Assembly (NCBI RefSeq): GCF_000516985.1
Contig: NW_006917101.1
Span: 1,294,834-1,358,833, forward strand
Source: Pestalotiopsis fici W106-1
Taxonomy: Eukaryota > Ascomycota > Sordariomycetes > Amphisphaeriales > Sporocadaceae
Length of the DNA: 64,000 bases
Direction of reading: 5' to 3'
In this document: positions 60,012 to 64,000 of the stretch, piece after piece
How the letters are laid out: each line of letters begins with the position of its first letter
How positions within the stretch are numbered: position 1 is the stretch's first letter
The notes under the pieces: model-generated
The model's database searches: none
Told to the model about the DNA's origin: nothing
Seen by the model: the letters and a program-made list of their open reading frames with translations, nothing else
Program-made: the position numbers and the translations under genes

Positions 60012-61232
60012 ATGATTGAGCTGGGTCTGGCCAGGGTCCAGAAGCTCCTGCAGAGCACGCCGCAGACGTGGAAGGCCATACACGTTGCTGGCACAAATGG
60101 CAAAGGCTCGATATGTGCCTATCTCACGGCCATGCTGCGTGCCAACAACATCACCTGTGCCAAGTTCACCTCGCCTCACCTCATCGACAGGTGGGATTGC
60201 ATCTCCATCAACGACAAGGCTGTCCCGGAGTCTGTGTTTCGCCACTACGAGGACCTGGTCAAGCAGCGGAACACGGATTGGCAGGTCGATGCCACCGAGT
60301 TTGAACTGCTCACGGCAACCGCCTTTGAGATCTTCGAGGCCGAAAAGGTCCAGGTGGGTGTAGTTGAGGTCGGCCTTGGTGGGAGGCTCGATGCCACCAA
60401 CGTCCTGAAGCACAAGACTGTGACCGTACTCTCCAAGATCGGCCTGGATCACCAGTTCCTGCTCGGTGACACACTGCCCGACATTGCCTTGCAAAAGGCC
60501 GGTATAATGCGCCCCGGAGTTCCTTGTGTGGCTGACGCCAGTAATCCTCAATCTGTTCTTGATGTCTTCAGAACGCATGGCCAGGAAGTCGGCGCCAGCC
60601 TTAAAGTCGTAACCTCCGAGTCAAGTCCAGTTGTGGCGGCATTGCAAGAGCATCTAGAACCACATCAGAAACAGAATCTCGCAGTCGCTCATGAAGCTTT
60701 TCGAGCTGCCTTTCCTCAATACGCTCATGCTTCAGATATTCTGATATCTGCTGCAAGGAATATTTCATGGCCCGGCCGACTACAGCTTGTCCAGATCAAG
60801 TCTCTCACTGACCGCGAGGAGCATGCCCTTCTCGACGGTGCCCACAATCCACAATCTGCCGAGGTCCTGGCAGGGTACGTTGACCGTCATTTAAGAGGCA
60901 ATTCTGCGGCAAAGCCTGTAACATGGGTTCTTGCTGCGTCTCAGGGAAAAGGCCTGACTGAGATCATGCAATTACTCATACGCTCTGGTGATAATGTTGC
61001 CGCTGTAGAGTTTGGCCCGGTAGATGGCATGCCGTGGGTACAGCCGATGAAGACGAGTGCCATCTTGAACAGTGCAGCTTCTCATAATCCAGCCCTGCAG
61101 CATGATTCAGGCACCAACCTTCATGATGCACTGCAATGGGCGACCAGTACCGCGAGTGGAGGGCCACTTGTCATTGCTGGTAGTCTATACCTCGTTTCTG
61201 ACGTCCTGAGGTTGCTCCGTGACACCAAGTAA
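60012..61232 (+). CDS. fol3: Dihydrofolate synthase (Mur ligase family)
   Basis: A single exon, 406 aa. The enzyme ligates glutamate to dihydropteroate with ATP, making dihydrofolate. The open frame extends upstream without an ATG; ATG 60012 gives the family's MIELGLARV start. The P-loop is AGTNGKGS (residues 26-33). It is followed by KFTSPHLIDRWDCISIND, the folate-binding region, VVEVGLGGRLDATNV (Mg and ATP site), GLDHQFLLGDTL and, in the C-terminal domain, ALLDGAHNPQSA. The length and start fit FOL3-type dihydrofolate synthase better than the longer folylpolyglutamate synthase MET7. Likely cytosolic; no transit peptide seen. Confidence 0.9.
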   Translation: MIELGLARVQKLLQSTPQTWKAIHVAGTNGKGSICAYLTAMLRANNITCAKFTSPHLIDRWDCISINDKAVPESVFRHYEDLVKQRNTDWQVDATEFELLTATAFEIFEAEKVQVGVVEVGLGGRLDATNVLKHKTVTVLSKIGLDHQFLLGDTLPDIALQKAGIMRPGVPCVADASNPQSVLDVFRTHGQEVGASLKVVTSESSPVVAALQEHLEPHQKQNLAVAHEAFRAAFPQYAHASDILISAARNISWPGRLQLVQIKSLTDREEHALLDGAHNPQSAEVLAGYVDRHLRGNSAAKPVTWVLAASQGKGLTEIMQLLIRSGDNVAAVEFGPVDGMPWVQPMKTSAILNSAASHNPALQHDSGTNLHDALQWATSTASGGPLVIAGSLYLVSDVLRLLRDTK

Positions 61233-62297
61233 ATCCAGCCATAACCAGAAGCCATGCACGTAATGCTCAAATATCAAGTCCAATCATCTTGCTGTATAAA
61301 GGCCCATTAACTGGTCACGACTTCTCAAGGCGGCCAAGGATATCTGCCCATATCTCACTCTCACATGCACCTCAAAAGGCACAATTGAAGAGAGCTTTGA
61401 TGGATGATTGATTCAAGAATTGATGATTTCGCATCTAGGCGTATGAATCCTGTTGCCAAAAGAACTGATGTACATACACAATTTATATATGCTTAGAACC
61501 ATTATTATTTCGGCTTCTGATTACTGAAGCAACTAAACAGTGGCTTCCTTGGGTATACGTAGCAGACCCCACCGTATTACCTTCACATTCCTGGAGAACT
61601 CCAAACGCATTGAAACCATTTCCCTCATACCACCAAATGCATCGACTTGCCAAAATCATTGTGCGGTGCGCTCAATAATTGCTATGATCCAATTACAAGC
61701 ACCATCAGCATCGCACACCTACCACCGGTCGGAAAGCAGACCTGCTTATCCCTGGATTGCCATCGTTCATGACCTCGGGATTCCCGGAGCTGAGTAGAGA
61801 TGTAGCAGTGCCATTGGCATTTTACAGCCAGACTTATCCTATTCGTATTGAAGTTGTTGTTCGGAGTGAGTCAGGGCTTCGTGGACCTTGTAGTTTTGTG
61901 AAGCTTCAGGCACAGACGGGCCACATCAATGAGACGCTGAGTAGCTCGCCGTCAAACCCGTCGAGATTTCAAGAGTCTGGCGACACGGCGCTTCTGTTGG
62001 ACTAATTTTGACAAGTAAGATAGTCCTCAACAAGCCGTCCATGGCGGTCCAGCGTTTCCTTTGTGACTCTCGAAATTCACTCAGTCATGGCGTTCATGGA
62101 ACTGCTTTAATCACCATGAAGCGCGCACTCCAAAGAGTTAATAGCGCGCCACACAGTAGCACAAGTCCTTGTCGACAGGCCAAGATCCTCAGAGCTTCAT
62201 CATATATTCTGCAACGATCTGTTGTGTCTGCCGATATGCCGAGGCGTTCGAGACAGAGCCTGCGCAATTGGCTTTGAAACTTGTCGGCATTGGCAGC
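61233..62297. other. Intergenic region with possible coding relic
   Basis: 1.07 kb between converging genes. Three plus-strand reading frames in succession read like protein: about 61567-61660 (RITFTFLENSK, ISLIPPNAST), about 61683-61760 (YDPITSTISIAHLPP) and about 61730-62005 (FMTSGFPELSRDVAVPLAFY, YPIRIEVVV). They sit in different frames without good splice sites, which would fit a decayed gene fragment. I recognise no family, and chance is not excluded. Confidence 0.25.
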
Positions 62298-64000
62298 TTA
62301 GTCTGCTTCTGCAAGCTGGATAATGAGCTTGGCTGCCATGTCTAAGAACGGGAAAGGACTCATGACGTCCTTTTCCTCGAGCATGGTCCCGTCAGGTCGC
62401 TCGTAGCCGCTGCATTTGAAGTCAACTAGGTAGACCCCATATTCCATCTCGTAAATTTGAATCTCCATGTGCATATTGACAAAGTCCTGCTTGCGGTTGT
62501 CAAGCACGGAAACAATATGGGCATTGTCATCGCCATCGGAGGGCATGTGCTTTTTCATATCTGTGGAATTTAGAATGTTGTTCAACAGAACGTCTCGCCT
62601 GAATGACATACCTTGCTTAGTCCAACGACATACAATATGCCAAGGATCTGCCGGAAGCTTGTAGTATTTGGTAGGTTTGAACGTAGCTAGGTCGATGTCC
62701 TCGGGCTTCATTCCTTCATATGGATTAGGTGCCTGTGCCCTTTTGGACCTCCTGAATAAATTAGCACCGTGTGATTAGGCAACATGAGAGGGATGGAACT
62801 CACTGCTCATTTTCTGGACCATGGACCTCATCATAATCCTCGTTCACCACCCAAGTTGCGTTCAACTTGTGGAGTGCTTTGTAGATGCAGAGCAGCGCTT
62901 CCCAGGGCGCATTTCTAGAGCGTATGCCGAATTGCCAACGCACAGGCTTATTCTTTTTCTGCACAACAGGAGTCATGGGAGCCGGGCGACTCTGACTATC
63001 ATCAAGTCTGACACTGCCTTTGGAGTGTGGCTTGAGTCGGCGGATTGCCTCCTGATGCTCAGCTGGGGTCCTTGGATGAGATGGAAGATCGGGAAGAGGC
63101 TGGTCCTCATGCGCCTCTTCATCACCGGCATTGTGGCGATCCAGGGCCTCCTTGTGCAAGGCTGGTAGACTAGTAGGTAGTATACCAATTTTACTGACAT
63201 ATCCACGTGGTGATGTGCTCGTAATAGTCGATGCATTCGACCGTGTCGAATCTGCAAGGGGACTGGCCGCAGAGTCAAATTCATTGTCTTTGAGGGATGC
63301 ATCTTGCATCGCTGAGTTCAGGCTGCCGGCATGTTCCTCGTGATTTGTAGTAGGCGGCGATGATGCGAAATATGGGTTGTCATTCCCAGTGCCATAGGCG
63401 GCTGTAGGCAATAATAATCTTAGCTTGAAGCCCAACCGTGTATAGTAAAAGCGCGAACATAGCAGCCAATGAATATATATGCGGAACTCTCGAGCACGTA
63501 TTCACGGGTAGAATAAGACGTCGCCACTATTTTCGGCAATTTCAAAACAAAAATAAAATCGCATCTCACAAACAAACTCCGCCTAGGATAACAATGGACT
63601 TGGCTTGACTTACGATTTACTTGCATAAGCTTGTTCTCGCGTACAATCATGTATGCGTCTTTAATCGCCGAGGGTTCGTCTGCACCGAGGGCTTCTTCAA
63701 CGTCTCGCTTGCCGTAGCCCATTGTCTTGCTGATCTTTTCAGTGACTTCATTGTGCAACTTCTCCTGGACCTTCTGAGGGGCATGCGGAGCAATATCACT
63801 TGGGTTGATGGCCTTGTTAGGGTCGACACCGGTGTTGAGGAATTCCTCAAGCGGGGGTGCTAGATACGACGGCAGCTCGTGTGCGAACCATGGATCTTGT
63901 CGAATCTCCTCAATGGTTGCTCTTGTCAGGGGGTTCACCACCAACATCTTTCTAATCATGTTGGCCGCTCCTACGGGACACCAGGACGGAATATTGAAAA
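62298..64000 (-). CDS. snf1: SNF1 protein kinase, C-terminal part (cut by window)
   Basis: Four exons in view, complement(62298..62560, 62612..62751, 62804..63401, 63614..>64000), 461 aa visible; the 5' part lies beyond 64000. SNF1 is the AMPK alpha subunit that activates growth on non-preferred carbon. Visible are the end of the kinase domain (MIRKMLVVNPLTRATIEEIRQDPWF), the UBA-like autoinhibitory segment (TEKISKTMGYGKRDVEEAL), a disordered linker, and the C-terminal domain that binds the other subunits (RWQFGIRSRNAPWE, DPWHIVCRW, YLVDFKCSGYE, SPFPFLDMAAKLI). The intron 62561-62611 is 51 nt with no stop in frame, so its retention would add 17 residues. Donors are all GTAAGT, GTGAGT or GTATGT. 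Confidence 0.95.

Overview
The window is nuclear DNA of a filamentous ascomycete (Pezizomycotina, Sordariomycetes; Hypocreales is my best guess from the gene content and protein sequences, not proven). Evidence: short GT-AG introns (about 50-215 nt) with CTAAC/CTGAC-like branch points, CT-rich leaders, and fungal proteins such as a SepH septation kinase, SNF1, CSN3, a TDT malate-type transporter, a GH45 cellulase and a small GPI wall protein. No tRNA, rRNA, CRISPR array or intact transposon was found.

Layout: 1-13.4 kb is a gene desert full of microsatellites and homopolymer tracts. 13.4-24.0 kb holds a membrane-anchored amidohydrolase (-), CSN3 (+), RPA1 (-), a dienelactone hydrolase (+) and a PIG3-type quinone reductase (-). 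24.0-29.6 kb is a second gene-poor stretch with one candidate small spliced gene. 29.6-33.7 kb holds a GPI wall protein (+) and a GH45 endoglucanase (-) that carries a one-base frameshift. 33.7-37.2 kb is empty. 37.2-49.7 kb holds 5-oxoprolinase (-), a conserved disordered protein (+), a DUF218 protein (+), an alpha/beta hydrolase (-) and a TDT transporter (-). 50.4-64.0 kb holds SepH (-, 12 exons), a basic Ser/Arg-rich orphan (-), dihydrofolate synthase (+) and the 3' part of SNF1 (-), cut by the window end.

The genes are mostly housekeeping and unrelated: protein turnover (CSN3), DNA replication (RPA1), septation (SepH), carbon signalling (SNF1), folate (dihydrofolate synthase) and the gamma-glutamyl cycle (5-oxoprolinase). 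I see no biosynthetic cluster and no clearly new multi-gene system. The most notable points are the frameshifted GH45 gene, two MCB-like boxes one helical turn apart upstream of RPA1, a GC-AG intron, an 11-nt first coding exon, a 30-nt kinase microexon, a stop-free 51-nt intron in SNF1 that is a multiple of three, and the two deserts.

All exon models were built by hand from splice signals, reading-frame phase and remembered family sequences. Totals are multiples of three except for the GH45 gene.
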